In this document: one piece after another, positions 33,233-45,214 of the stretch
Layout: each line of letters opens with the position of its first letter
How positions within the stretch are numbered: position 1 is the stretch's first letter
NCBI GenBank assembly: GCA_020465985.1
Contig: JAANYP010004865.1
Span: 124,001 to 188,000 of the forward strand
Origin: Centrapalus pauciflorus
Lineage: Eukaryota; Streptophyta; Magnoliopsida; Asterales; Asteraceae
Direction of reading: 5' to 3'
Length of the DNA stretch: 64,000 nt
Program-made: the position numbers and the translations under genes
The notes under the pieces: generated by a model
Databases searched by the model: none
Told to the model about the DNA's origin: nothing
The model's input: the letters and a program-made list of their open reading frames with translations, nothing else

Positions 33233-36109
33233 ATGTCAAACCTTCAGAAATTCCTTGAGATGGATCACGAAGTTGGGAAGGCAAATGCACCGCCAAAGCT
33301 GATGAAAGTTGAGGACTATTACTGGTGGAAGGACAGATTTACGGATTTTGTACGATTCAACGATATGCGCATGTGGGTGTGCATAGATGAAGGGTACATT
33401 CCACCAGTATCTGAAGTTGAAGGCCGTCAAAAGGTCTTGTCATATCAGATGATGAAAGAGGATGACAAGAAACTATTTGAAGCTGAAAACAAAGCTTTCT
33501 CCATTATCCGTATGGCTTTACCTCAAGATATCTTGCACACATTTCGGACTCAAAGGACGTCGAAGGAACTTTGGGAGTCTCTCCAGAAAAGGTGTGAAGG
33601 TAATCCTCGGGTGCGTAGAAAGCGTACAGAGCTCTTGACCCAACAGTTTGCGATTTTCAAGGCAATTAAGGATGAACAGTTAGATGATATTATCACAAGG
33701 TTCTATCATCTGATAACAGAGCTTGAAAGTCATGGCATTGAGTATTCTGACACTGACAAGAACAACAAGCTTCTTGATGCCCTACCAGCCAAATGGGCTA
33801 TGTACGTGGCAATGATTAAGCTTAATGAGGACAAATATTATGCTCAATCACTTGATGATATTGTGGGAACGTTGAGGGCATATCACTTCGAGATGATTAA
33901 GGCTGAGACTGATTACGAGCAAGTCCAGAATCCGGCTATGTATTTTGGAAAGACATCTAAATCATCAGTGACAGCTGAACCGAAGAGTGCTACAGCGTTT
34001 TTCACCGGAGAAACGTCATCGTCACCAGAGTCCGAAGACTCACTGAATCGCGCGTTCTTAGGGTTAGGAAGATCGGAAGAACCGCAATCTCAAGTCCATC
34101 AGGCACCGACAAGTCAGAGCTATTCGAAGATGCCGATGAGTGCAAAGTCCGCAGAAGAACATTTGAATCTGCTTGCTTCCTTTGTGGCAGCTTATGGAAA
34201 TTGTGTTCAAGGGAAAATCAATGACCCAGCTCTATGGGATGAAGATTACGATCAGGTCGACCCTGATGACTTAGAGGAAATGGATCTTAAGTGGCAACTT
34301 GCCATGGTGACCTAGAGGGTAAAAAGATTCATCAAGCGAACTGGGAGGAATCTGCAAACGAACAACAAAGGGATAGGATTTGATAAGTCTAAGGTCAAAT
34401 GCTACAACTGTCAGGGATTGGGACACTTCGCCAGGGAGTGTCAAAGACCGAAGGTAGAGACATACCAAGGACAGAGTCAGCATCAAGGACAGTACCAAAA
34501 TCAGTCCCAACAGAGATACCTTCCGAGTTCTTCATCTAGTCAAGCCAATCTAGCGGGTCTAATATCCAATGTCACTTCTGACAGACAGCTAGATGGTACC
34601 TATGACTGGACTTCACATCCTGAGTCCAATGCTAGAGCCTTCATGGCTGAAGTTACTGAAACTGGATGTGATGTGGATGAGCAGACCACACGGGACAGCA
34701 GTCCGATGTGGGTGGAGAAGGCGAATGATCAGACCGTGCTGGAGTTTGCTGCTCAGATGGCCAACTTGGAATCTGATAACTCTAAGGTTAGTCTTTCTTA
34801 TTCTCTATTTCAAGAATTATGTGCTTTGTGTGCTACTTCTAATGATAGGTTAAATCTAGTCTTAGAATCACATAAAACCATATCTGCTCAAAATGAAAAT
34901 TTAAAAATTGAAAACGCTAGCCTAAATGATATAAAGCAAGATTTAAAAGAAAAGCTTAAGGCTGATGCTCAAGACGTAATAGTTCTAAAAGACAAACTGA
35001 GTGAGCAGTGTGTTAGGATAGAGCTTATGTATGAGCACGTAGAGGCCTTGACCAAAAGTCTGAAAGACAAGGACATAGAGCTAGCCGAGACCAAGGTTAA
35101 GGTAGCAGAGGCAAATAGCAAGCTGGAAAAGTTTAGGAATTCGAGCCTAAACCTAGGAAAAGTCTTAGATGCCCAAAGACAGTCTAAGAAGCCTGTAGGT
35201 CTAGGTTTTCACGAAATTCCTCCACCATTCAATGCGAACTATGTGCCTCAGCCTCAGGAGAAAACTGACAAGTCAGTAGTTTTAGAGGACCTACCTGAAC
35301 CGACACCTGAGCCTACAGTTGAAAATACACCTAAGGTGGATGACTCTACCGTCAAGGTCAAGAAAGTGAAATTTGTGTCTTCCTCCAGTGAAACACCTGC
35401 AGGAAAACAGAAAATTTCATGGGCTGACCAGGTCGAAGAGACAGACACTGTAGATGTACCAAAGGATGTAGACACTAGTGAGACACCTAGATCTAAGGGA
35501 CCAACCAAAAAGTCCATGGATAAGATGTCTTGCTTTAGATGTCACGCGAAAGGGCATGTTGCTTCTCACTGTCCAATTAGGAAAGCAGATGTTACCCCTA
35601 AGACAGTGAATCAAACACCTGTTAAGCCCTCAACAAGTGTGGCGAGCACGAGTAGTTCTCAGAGTACCGAGAAAACTGTGCAGGCCGCACCAAAACCTGT
35701 TGTGAAACAAACACCGGTTAACGTTGGACCAAAAGAAGTGGTTAGGACAAATTCACCGAATCGTGTCATTAATCAATCTAGGTCAGCACCACAGCAAGTC
35801 TATAGGAGCACCACACCTAGCAGGTCACACACTCCAGTTAGGTCACATACTCCTGTTAGACAATATGTTCCGGTAAGAGCTCAGGGTTCACAGTCTGAAA
35901 TGCAGTATAATAAAAGTTATTCTAGAGCACCACAACAAATGCCTACTCAAAGGCAAAGAGTGAATCTAAATCACTCGGCACCACAACAGAATTCAGTTCA
36001 AAGGCCCAAGTCACCTGAAAGGCGAGATGGGTACTTGAAAGAGTTCACGTATGTGGACGAGAATGGTATTACCAAGTCAGTCATGGCTTGGGTTCCCCGT
36101 GATAACTAA
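33233..36109 (+). pseudogene. gag of element C (one in-frame TAG)
   Basis: ATG at 33233; a single frame of about 958 codons to TAA at 36107, broken only by TAG at 34313-34315, where the related copy B has CAG (Gln). Residues ~20-250 form the UBN2-type capsid domain ('EDYYWWKDRF', 'KLLDALPAKW', 'GTLRAYHFE'). The first zinc knuckle is at residues ~390-403 (CYNCQGLGHFAREC), a long helical/coiled segment spans ~450-640, and the second zinc knuckle starts at ~767 (CFRCHAKGHVASHC), followed by a Ser/Pro/Arg/Gln-rich tail. The length and double zinc knuckle are unusual for copia Gag and fit Sirevirus-like elements. The ATG was chosen because it matches copy B and follows the leader. Confidence 0.9.
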
Positions 36110-39100
36110 CCTATTTTCTTTCATGTGCAGGAGATAACTACCGGTCCAAACAACAAGTGGTTCGTCGACAGTGGTTGCTCCAGGCACATGACGGGGGAAA
36201 GAAGTCTTCTCACAGACTTCAAGGGGGTAATAGGGGATTCGTATCATTCGCGGGTAACAAGGGTGGAAATATCACTGGAACTGGAGAAGTCACTAATGGG
36301 ACGATTACTTTGGATCAAGTTTATCACGTTGATAAACTGGTTCATAATCTCATTAGTGTCTCTCAAATCTGTGATAAGAAGAACTCGGTGTTATTTACTG
36401 ACACTGAGGCGTTAGTGCTAAAGCCTGGATTCAAGATACCTGAAGATTGGATATTAATACGGGCGCCAAGGAAGAATGACTTGTACATGCTTGACATGAA
36501 CAAGCCAGATACTTCGATGGGTCCGATCTGCTTACTATCAAAAGCTTCAGAGACGGAGTCCGTACTGTGGCACAGACGCATGGCTCACCTGCACCTGAGG
36601 AAGATGAACTACATTACGAAGCATGGACTGGTGCAGGGTGTGCCCATGAAAAGTTTTCAGTTCGAGGATAAGTGTCTACCTTGCATGAAGGGCAAACAAC
36701 ACAAGAAGACACACAAGTCCAAGAAGCAGAATTCCATAGCCTCAACATTCGATCTGTTGCACATGGACCTTTTCGGCCCAATCAACAAAAGGAGTATTGG
36801 AGGTAGTTGGTACTGCTTAGTTATCACCGACGATTACTCACGTTTTTCTTGGGTTTTCTTTTTAGGTACGAAGGACGAGACGGCTGCAAGGCTCATCGGG
36901 TTCTTGGACCAAGTGGAGAACTCATACGGAACTAGGGTTAAATGTATTCGTAGTGATAATGGAACTGAATTCAAAAACACTGTAATTGGTGTATATTGCC
37001 TATCAAAGGGCATAGTGCATCAATTCAGTGCACCATATGAACCTCAACAGAATGGGGTGGCCGAACGTAAAAATAGAACTTTGATTGAGGCTGCAAGGAC
37101 TATGCTTTCGGATTCAAAGCTTCCTACCATGTTTTGGGGGGAGGCAGTGAATACCGCGTGCCACATTTTAAACCGAGTCCTTACAGTCAAATCATTGAAC
37201 AAAACATGCTATGAAATTTTGAATAAACGGCCACCTAACTTAACTGGATTCGAACCGTTTGGAGTACCATGCACACTTTTAAGAACAAAACATCAACCGA
37301 AGTTTGGTGAAAAGGCTGACGAAGGATACTTCCTAGGTTATGTGCCAAACTCACCAAACAAACGGGTGTTTAACAAAACAACTGGTACTGTGGAGATTGT
37401 GTATAATATTGAAGTCTCAAGTTATACACATGAACCCCAAACTGGTCCGGAATGGATATTTGACTATGATAAGTTATTTGAGTCATTTAACATTCCTCTG
37501 GATGATAATGCAGGTACAATCGAGAAGGACTTGGCGACGTTGCATCTGAACGACGATGGCCAAATCTTTCCAAGGACCACGTTCGAATCTACGTCCGAGC
37601 CTACTGCGACTGTAGATGGATCTCCAGAAGTTGCTGATCAAGAGGCACCTAACACTGAGAATCAGACTCAAGCTTCAAGTTCCAACTCTGAGGAAAATGT
37701 CCGTGAGGAGGAAAATGTAGAAGCTGAGCCTGTTCCCCCTTTAGGTGAAATAGGATCCAACTTAGGAGATAATCTAAGGGTTGATGAAATAGAGACCTCT
37801 AGGATTAACAAGAACCATCCAATAGATAGCATCATAGGAAATCCTAACGAGGGTGTGAGGACTCGGAGTAGTGTAAATAACAACACTGTGTTGTTGTCGA
37901 TGATAAACGACTCCGAGGCATATCACACATGTCTATATTCATGTTTCATATCGCAAGTAGAGCCCAAAAATGTGCAAATGGCACTTAAGGACAACTCCTG
38001 GGTTGAAGCGATGCAGGAAGAACTTTCACAATTTAGGAAACTAGAAGTGTGGGAGTTAGTTCCGTTACCTCGAGGGGAGATTGCAATAGGAACCAAATGG
38101 GTTTTTAAGTGCAAAAGATATGATCGGGGTATAGTCACGCGCAACAAGGCGAGATTAGTTGTAAAGGGTTTCAACCAAGAGGAGGGAATCGATTACAACG
38201 AAGTTTTTGCACCAGTAGCAAGATTAGAAGCAATTAGGTTGTTTTAGCGTTTGCCTCCTTCAAAGGCTTTAAAGTATATCAACTGGATGTTAAGAGTGCT
38301 TTCCTGTACGGGAAAGTGAAGGAGTTAGTGTATGTAGAACAACCGCCTGGATTTACAGATCCAAAATATCCTGAGAGAGTATATCGCTTAGATAAGGCTC
38401 TTTACGGATTACATCAGGCACCTAGGGCATGGTATGAGACTCTATCCAACCATCTGTTAGAAAATGGCTTTGAGAGGGGTAGGATAGATAGTACTCTATT
38501 TGTGAAGAGAAAGGGAGATCACTTTATCTTGGTACAAGTGTACGTCGAAGATATCATTTTTGGATCATCAGACGAACAGATGTGCAAAGATTTCGAAAAG
38601 GTGATGAAGTCTAAGTTCGAGATGAGTGCTATGGGGGAGTTGAATTTCTTTTTAGGGTTACAAGTTGACCAAAAGAAGGAAGGGATGTTTATCCATCAAA
38701 CTAAGTATGTCTATGACATATTAGAACGGTTTGGGATGGAGGGAACTAAGTTGACTGCCCATTTCAGCACGACGATTCAAGTGAATCACAATCTCGGGCC
38801 GGGTACTGAAAATGATTCCGATGTGGATCCGACTTTATATCGGGCCATGATTGGGTCACTTATGTATTTAACTGCTTCAAGACCTGACATAATGTTTGCT
38901 GTGTGTATTTGTGCTAGGTTTCAAGCGAATCCTAAGGAGATGCATATGAAAGCTGTGAAGCGGATTCTACGATACCTCAAGTCGAAACCGAAGCTGGGAC
39001 TTTGGTATCACGCGGAGGGAGATCTAGAGTTGGAGGCATTCACTGATTCTGACTACGGAGGATGCAGCTTGACGCGCAAATCTACAACTGGAGGCTGTCA

Positions 39101-39497
39101 GTTCCTAGGAGGGAGATTGGTATCCTGGCAATGCAAGAAACAAACATCGGTAGCCATTTCAACGTGCGAGGCCGAGTATGTTGCTGCTGGTAGTTGCTGC
39201 TCACAGGTTCTGTGGATACAACAACAATTGCGGGATTACGGTTTGGCTTACACTCAAACTCCTATTAGGATAGACAATCAATCTACAATTGCTATAACTA
39301 ATAATCCAGTTAAACACAGTAAAACAAAGCACATAGACATAAGGCATCATTTTATTCGTGATTGTGCTGAAAAGAACTTAATCAAACTGGTAAAGGTGGC
39401 AACAGAAGATAATAATGCAGATTTATTTACCAAAGCGTTTGATAAGTCACGATTTGAGTATTTAATTCAACTGAATGGAATGCGCAACCCAGAGTAA
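36110..39497 (+). pseudogene. pol of element C: protease, integrase, RT, RNase H (two frameshifts, altered RT active site)
   Basis: Pol follows gag in the same frame after TAA. Protease is 'FVDSGCSRHMTG' (36161-36196). A missing G in the run at 36223-36227 shifts the frame. The pre-integrase zinc region (from 'WHRRMAHLH') and the integrase follow, with catalytic residues in 'HMDLFGP', 'RSDNG' and 'GVAERKN'. A missing T at 38242-38245 shifts the frame again inside RT. RT has 'YVEDIIF' (38541-), with Glu where the catalytic Asp of YVDD belongs; copy A keeps YVDD. RNase H contains 'TDSDYGG' and 'STCEAEYVAAG' and ends at 39497. Both indels sit in homopolymers, so sequencing error is possible. Confidence 0.9.
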
Positions 39498-39546
39498 TTT
39501 GACCTTAGTAGTAGTAAGTTTACTTTAGTAATCTGCTAATTTAGGA

Positions 39547-39614
39547 AAGTTTCTATTTTTAGTAAGTTTCTATTTTTAGTAAGTTTCTATTTTTAGTAAG
39601 TTTCTATTTTTAGT
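39547..39614. repeat. Four tandem 17-bp repeats
   Basis: AAGTTTCTATTTTTAGT repeated four times without change, 50 bp after the pol stop codon. Confidence 0.95.
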
Positions 39615-40080
39615 AAGTTAGTAGGTTAGCTTATTTTACTGCTTTTCTTATGAAAAAATAAAAAAAAGGAGAAAATTACAAAAAATACAAAAAAAAAGAG
39701 AATATCACAAAAAAGAGTTAAGTCTTAGATACATAGGTTCAAAGTGACGAAAATTAGCACCGTCGTTACAGACTCTAAGTATTTAGGCTTTCACACATAA
39801 TGCAACTAAATTCTAAGTGTTATACTTTATTTAGTTTGATGTGTTGGTAGGCATAATACATATAGGGAATCTCAAGGCTAATAAAATATTCTAGAAAAAG
39901 TCAAGCGTGTCACTAACCTAGATGTACGACCAATCGGTCTTAATTTTTATGTACAAGACATACAAACATTGAGTCTAAATGAGGTATGCGAACTTTCTGG
40001 GGATGTATGGCAACATCAAATACATCTGAAAATGGAAAGAATAGAAATATCATGTAAAACTGAGAGTCGAAAACATGCAA

Positions 40081-40250
40081 CTCTGTTGTACGTAAGTACA
40101 GACCTGTTGTCTCTGTTTAGATTCGGGTTAGCAGACATGTCGCTTTGTTGTACGTCAGTACAGACCTGTCACCGCTGTCTGCTAACTTTAAAAATAAACC
40201 TTAAGTCGAACTAAGACACTTTGTTGTATGAAAATACAGACCTGTGTCCG
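40081..40250 (+). repeat. Triple hairpin module of element C
   Basis: Three copies of TTGTTGTACGTAAGTACAG-like sequence at 40081-40107, 40142-40169 and 40217-40245 (the third is degenerate). The first two can form TGTAC/GTACA stems with 4-nt loops GTAA and GTCA. All three are followed by CCTGT. Confidence 0.8.
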
Positions 40251-42579
40251 ATGTTTGTCTTTTAAAGAAAGTTTGCAAATACCAACAAGTTAGAATCTTT
40301 GTCTGTGTGCCTTGATCATAAAAGTATGTCTATGTCTGAGTCACGTACGATAATTTCCTGATAAATAAAAATGCCAAGGGATATTCCGAAATGTAGAATG
40401 TTTAAAGGGGTAAAATACCAACAATCGGCTAAATAAGTGTGTCACGACAAATAATCAAAGGAATCAAAAATTCCTAAGTGTGAAAGTTTAAGTACTGAAA
40501 GTTAGTATCGGACATCGCTATCTGATTGAACCTTTCTTAGACTATACTCATCAAAAATATGTTGTTAAGTATTTAGCTTAGATTGTAAATTTTTTTTAAG
40601 TCTAGATTAAATTTTTGGTCAAAATTTTATTTTACTTTATTTTATTTTATTTTTACCTTAGTTTATTTTATTTTATTTTAGTTTAGTTTAATTTTTACTT
40701 AGGTAAAAGGTCAAAAGTTACTGAGGGTGCATTCAAAGTTGGATAAAATAAACATTGCGTGAAATATTTGTGCTTAGGGTAAAAGAATTGGCATAGTTTA
40801 TCTGGTTACACCATACCGTAGAAAAAAGTTGGAAAAGTTGAACTTATTTCAAAATTTTCGAAATTTTTCTAAGTGTTGGAGGTTTCGAATCTAAGACAGA
40901 CTCGAATAAGGAGTACTTCGAATCTGTCAGTAGATTCGAATCTATGCTTAGACTCGAGGGTTGGTGGTATAAATAGGTTAACAGTAGGTCATTAATACTA
41001 TCTGTTTTCGAATCTATACTATCGAATCTATTCAGGCGATTTCGAATCTATTTTCTCGAGTCCATCGTATCTCTCCTAAACGACATTTTGTCGAGTTTCA
41101 AGCTAGTGTGTTCGATTCTACTACTGTATCTAGGTATAATCAACTTGATTGTACAAGTTTCATGTAGTTTTATGCACAATTTTAGCCCAAATCGTCAAAT
41201 TTTGAAGTGTTATAGGTTGAAATAGGGTTTTTGCTAAATTACCAAGTTTGGACTTATAATAGATCAAATTAAAAGCATAAATCAATGATTAGAACCTAGT
41301 TGAACTAATGTATGTGATTTACCAAGTTCAAAATGGTTAAAATCTTGGGTTTTTGTTGAAACAAGGGCCGACGGGGCTTCGAGTCTGTTCTTGGACTTTC
41401 GAATCTGTAATGGGTTTCTCGAATCTGTCATTAGATTCGAGATGACCATGATATTCGAATCTGTCCATTAGACTCGAATAGGGTCTCTTCGAATCTGTCC
41501 ATTACATTCGAATATGGACACTTCGAATCTGTTACTTTCGAATCTGTACTTTATTTAATTTGTTTAAATTCAAATTTGTTTTATTTTGTACTTTATTAAA
41601 CCTTCAACAACTTTAAGTAGGAGAGTTTCATTTTATCTTTATCGTTGAATAATGATTTTAATGTCCTACTAACATCTAATGACTTGTTTCATGTGTTGAT
41701 TAAGTCTATACAGTGTTAGCCTTGAATTATTCACAGAATTACAGATTCTTCAACTGACAAAGGCGATTTGTGAACTTCATGCCAAGTTGGATCAGACAGA
41801 GACTGATCAGTAGCAGCAGATTGCAAATCTGGAGGCTATATTGGCATCTGGTTGAAAGATCATCCATCTCAGGGGGAGAAATAGTAGAGAGTGGAGAAAT
41901 CGTAGAGAAGCTGTCCTTCGAAAAAGATGGCCTGAGCAGTGAGCTGACAAGTCAAAGAAGATAGCTCGAATAGTGAGCGGGCAGATCTTTCAAGACAGTA
42001 ATGAGCTGGCAGATCTTTCAAATATTGGCTCTCACTGCTGATCCTCAGGGGGAGTCAGTGATCGTAGCTACTGACAATAGGAAAGACAAGGATTCAGAGA
42101 CAACTGAAGTAACTGAAGACATGGTCTGACCGGAGCATTGTCAGAGTAATTGAAGATGACTTAGAACTTTTTCCGAAGTGTTATGAATGCATCACTCGAT
42201 GAAGGTGTTATGAATGATGATCAGAATGGGATAGATCTAGAGATGCAGAAGACTGCTCTAAATGATGAATCAGATTCTGAAGTTAGAAGTGACTGATTTT
42301 ACCTTAGAAGGACCGTATAATCTAGGAAGACAATTCTGGGCTGAGGTGTTTGCAAAAACTGTCAGAAGAAAGGGTCGTACTGCAGATTTAAGAGGTTAGT
42401 CTAAGAGGTATTAGAAGCGCTGTGGTTCAAAGGAACGTGGACTAAGTTAGAGAAGTGATTCAGAATCATCAGTCATGGATAACGAGGAGAAAGGGTGATC
42501 TCGACATTCATTGTCATTAAAGCAAATAGTCTGTCAAGATCAATGAACAAAAGCTAGAAGCTATCGTCAAGGGGGAGTC

Positions 42580-43065
42580 TGTTGGTACATTCAGTGTGAC
42601 GACAGCAGTCTAGTTTTGTTATTGATAATACAAGTTCTTAGGTGATTCTAGAATACAAGTCTTGGCATTCGAATCTGTGATAGATTCGAATGTAACCATA
42701 GATTCGAAAATAGGCTAGATTCGAGACTGTCAGATGGACAGATTCGAATGGGCCTTGGGCCAGATTCGAGGTTGGCCCACAACAGACTCGAATCAGGGTC
42801 TATAATTAGGGATAGACTCGAATGATTAGCAGACTTTTTGCAGAATTCGTGAGGAATTAAGCAAGAGGCGATCTCGAGTTTATCAGCTAGGTGAGTGCCG
42901 TTTCGGAGAGAATTAGTACGTAGGATCGTTCGTGTGTCGTTCGTTCAGCGTCTAATAGTCTCCGTGTTTCCGTTGGTTGAGAGTTGTCCGTCTAACCGTC
43001 AACGAGGATTCCGCACTCGTTCACGGATCCGCGTCTAGATAGATCTTGCAGTCGTAGACCTTACA
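42580..43065 (+). repeat. 3' LTR of element C
   Basis: Starts TGTTGGTACATTC after the PPT and ends GACCTTACA, followed by the TSD ATAAG. 486 bp; three substitutions and one 1-bp indel against the 5' LTR. Confidence 0.93.
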
Positions 43066-43070
43066 ATAAG

Positions 43071-44514
43071 GCATAAATTACAACTTCACAAAGCACCTTC
43101 TTGAATTTTAAGACTTACAAGTAATCAAAGCATCATGTACAACCATGTGTTGCAGAACAAAAAAATTGATTTTTGCTTCTAAATTTTGAATTCTTGGGAC
43201 TGGTATCCTTGGAAAGGCAAATGGCTTTTCTTCTCCCCTACATCTGTTGACAAAATTCTCCTTGTCTGCTTGATAATCGCCTTCCAGCCACCGCCTCCAT
43301 CCAATAGCCACCACCTCCACCCTCTGTCACCCTGCCGACTGCCTTCACAAAGCAGGCCGACTTTCCCAACACCACCCAACAGCCGCCCCATGGCCCCCAT
43401 CGCCAATCACCAACACCCCACCAGCCACCCTTCTACCGCCACACAACACTCCTTCTCCAAAGCTGCTATTTCTTCTCCTCCTTCTCAAGAGGTTTATTAT
43501 AGAAGAGAGAGAGCCTCTGGTCTTGGATTTTACATGGCTAAAATGATGCTTCCATTTCTTTTCCTCCTTTTGGTCACTCTTCGATTTCATTCCTTATACA
43601 TAAATTACGTCTGATTCACTATTCTTTGCTCGAATGGATTTGATTCTCTATTACGCTTGCGTATTATTGCAGGTGAGATTCGATTCTCTATTATTTGCTA
43701 GAATGGATTATTAACACAAGGCTAAGTGGAAAGGTGAAAAGACTCTTGAGGTTGTATGGCAGGGATCTAAGTCTCTTGGTTCATCATCGCAGGTGCGAGT
43801 CAACAAACACATTGTTCTGTTAAAAAAACATATGGCCTTACCACTATTTCTCCATGGGGACTTGCAGATTTCCTGGTATATTTCCCAGACATTATGATCC
43901 ACATGATGGTTTCACAATTGAAATAAATGATGTATATCCTCCTATTTAGGTAAAGACATAGAACCCAAATCTTGAGATATTTGATTTCCAAATATGGTTC
44001 TTTTGTTTTGTTTGGTTACTAATTCTGTTTTGAAGGATGATATTGACCTCTTTGACTACAATGTTCAAGAGAGGGTAAACGATTTTATAGCTGCTACCAT
44101 GGCTCGAGTATTTAACTACATATATGTTACATCTATCAACTTTTAGATGTGCCCAAACCGCTTATTTTTTGTTATTAGTAGTTTTATACAGTAATATGAG
44201 ATGACAGCGTTTCTAATTCAATCTGATCCCATGTGCATTTCCCCATTAATTTCAACCTAAACTGAAGTGAATAGACTTACTTGTGTCATTTCATTCAACA
44301 AAAGCAATGTGTGTTTAACCCCACACCCATCTCTTTATTTCAACTCTCCTAATTATGTTTCTGTTTCAGTTGAAAGCTAATGTAACAAGGACTAACCATA
44401 TAATGTCTGCGATGTGAATTGTTTTCCGGTATCAATATGCATTGTCATGGTGCAGGCAGATGGACAAATTTATTCATTATATTAATATGGTATTTGCCTT
44501 AACATGTGTTTCAG
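43071..44514 (+). other. Helitron cargo, unassigned, partly exon-like
   Basis: No intact ORF. A C-rich stretch at 43270-43430 encodes Pro/His/Ser-rich text on plus and Gly-rich text on minus, possibly captured UTR or low-complexity coding. Open patches such as 'TLEVVWQGSKSLGSS' (43737-) and 'DDIDLFDYN' (44038-) look exon-like but I do not recognise a family. Confidence 0.4.
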
Positions 44515-45214
44515 CGGGCCCTTCAGTTTAAACCTGATTATGCTATGGCTTTTGGTGATCAGTGTTCTATTTTGTGCCTTCCTTCTATATACCTAAAAAA
44601 TATAATTTGATTGCAAATGTTTTAAAACAGTGAGATACTGAGTTATACCTTGAATAGTAATGAACCTTCTTCATGGTTACACTTAGGCTTAGGGGTGTGC
44701 AAAACGCAAATCGTGAAACTGAACCAGTACCAAATGGTCTGGTTCTTGGTTCCAGTATGGTTTGGTATTCTTCTCTTTAGAAGTTGGGGAAACAAAGGGG
44801 GGAACGAACCCGAAATAGTATGCATATTGATTGGTAGTTTTCAGGCCAAATAGTATATCGTTTGACCATACCTAAAAGGGCAGTGATAACATTCTATGAT
44901 GTCACTTTGGTTCCAATTTGCTTTGTCATGTGTAATTTAGTTCATTATGCTCTTAAAGAAAATTATTCAGATGAAAGGGAATTTGAGGTCAATAGAGTAT
45001 TAAAGTGACCCACCAAGTTCATATAAAATCTAAATAACTTCTAAATACCTTCTCTCAAGTTATCACAGTCGCAGTGCAACCAAATTTATTTTAACATCAA
45101 TCAGGGAATCTAGCTAGCATATATTATGAACAAGGTAACTTGGAGATGGCCATTAATCACTATAAACAGGCAGTTGCTCGTGATACTGGATTTTTGGAGG
45201 CATATCACAATCTC
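44515..45214 (+). pseudogene. SEC-like: Captured fragment of a SECRET AGENT-like O-GlcNAc transferase (TPR exons)
   Basis: Two exon pieces in a proper splice arrangement: 44515-44554 ('RALQFKPDYAMAF', preceded by an acceptor TTTCAG) and 45105-45214 ('NLASIYYEQG', 'HYKQAVARD', 'FLEAYHNL', followed by GTGAGT). The intron between (44555-45104) starts GT and ends CAG, and joins in phase to restore the Gly between the exons. The text matches the tetratricopeptide repeats of the plant nuclear/cytosolic O-GlcNAc transferase SECRET AGENT, in which TPRs select protein substrates. Only about 1.5 TPR units are present, without the catalytic domain, so it is a gene fragment. Retention of the intron shows DNA-level capture. 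A related TPR protein such as SPINDLY is less likely from the wording. Confidence 0.75.

Larger units (their letters stand above)
39498..42579 (+). other. 3' spacer of element C with repeats, hairpins, ORF3 remnant and several purine tracts
   Basis: Non-coding overall. In order: four tandem copies of a 17-bp unit (39547-39614), the triple hairpin module (40081-40250), a TTTTATTTTA-rich stretch, and the TTCGAATCT array (40870-41560). A decayed ORF3 C-terminal remnant follows (41735-42560; 'QILQLTKAI', 'QIANLEAI'), then purine tracts CAGGGGGAG at about 41870 and 42048 and the functional-looking CAAGGGGGAGTC at 42568-42579. The N-terminal domain of ORF3 seen in copy A is absent. Confidence 0.75.
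32038..43065 (+). mobile_element. Element C: complete, recent Sirevirus-like copia retrotransposon (11.0 kb)
   Basis: Has both LTRs, a 5-bp TSD (ATAAG), a primer-binding site, a long gag with two zinc knuckles, full pol, a 3-kb 3' spacer with several purine tracts and a final PPT. The LTRs differ by three substitutions and one C insertion, so the insertion is recent. It is not competent as read: one TAG in gag, single-base deletions in two pol homopolymers, and YVED instead of YVDD in RT. Confidence 0.92.

Noticed and set aside
43186..43614. 142-residue plus-strand ORF rich in Pro, Ser and His, with a hydrophobic end
   Set aside because: Low-complexity, with an equally long Gly-rich ORF on the other strand; no recognisable domain. 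Kept only as unassigned Helitron cargo.
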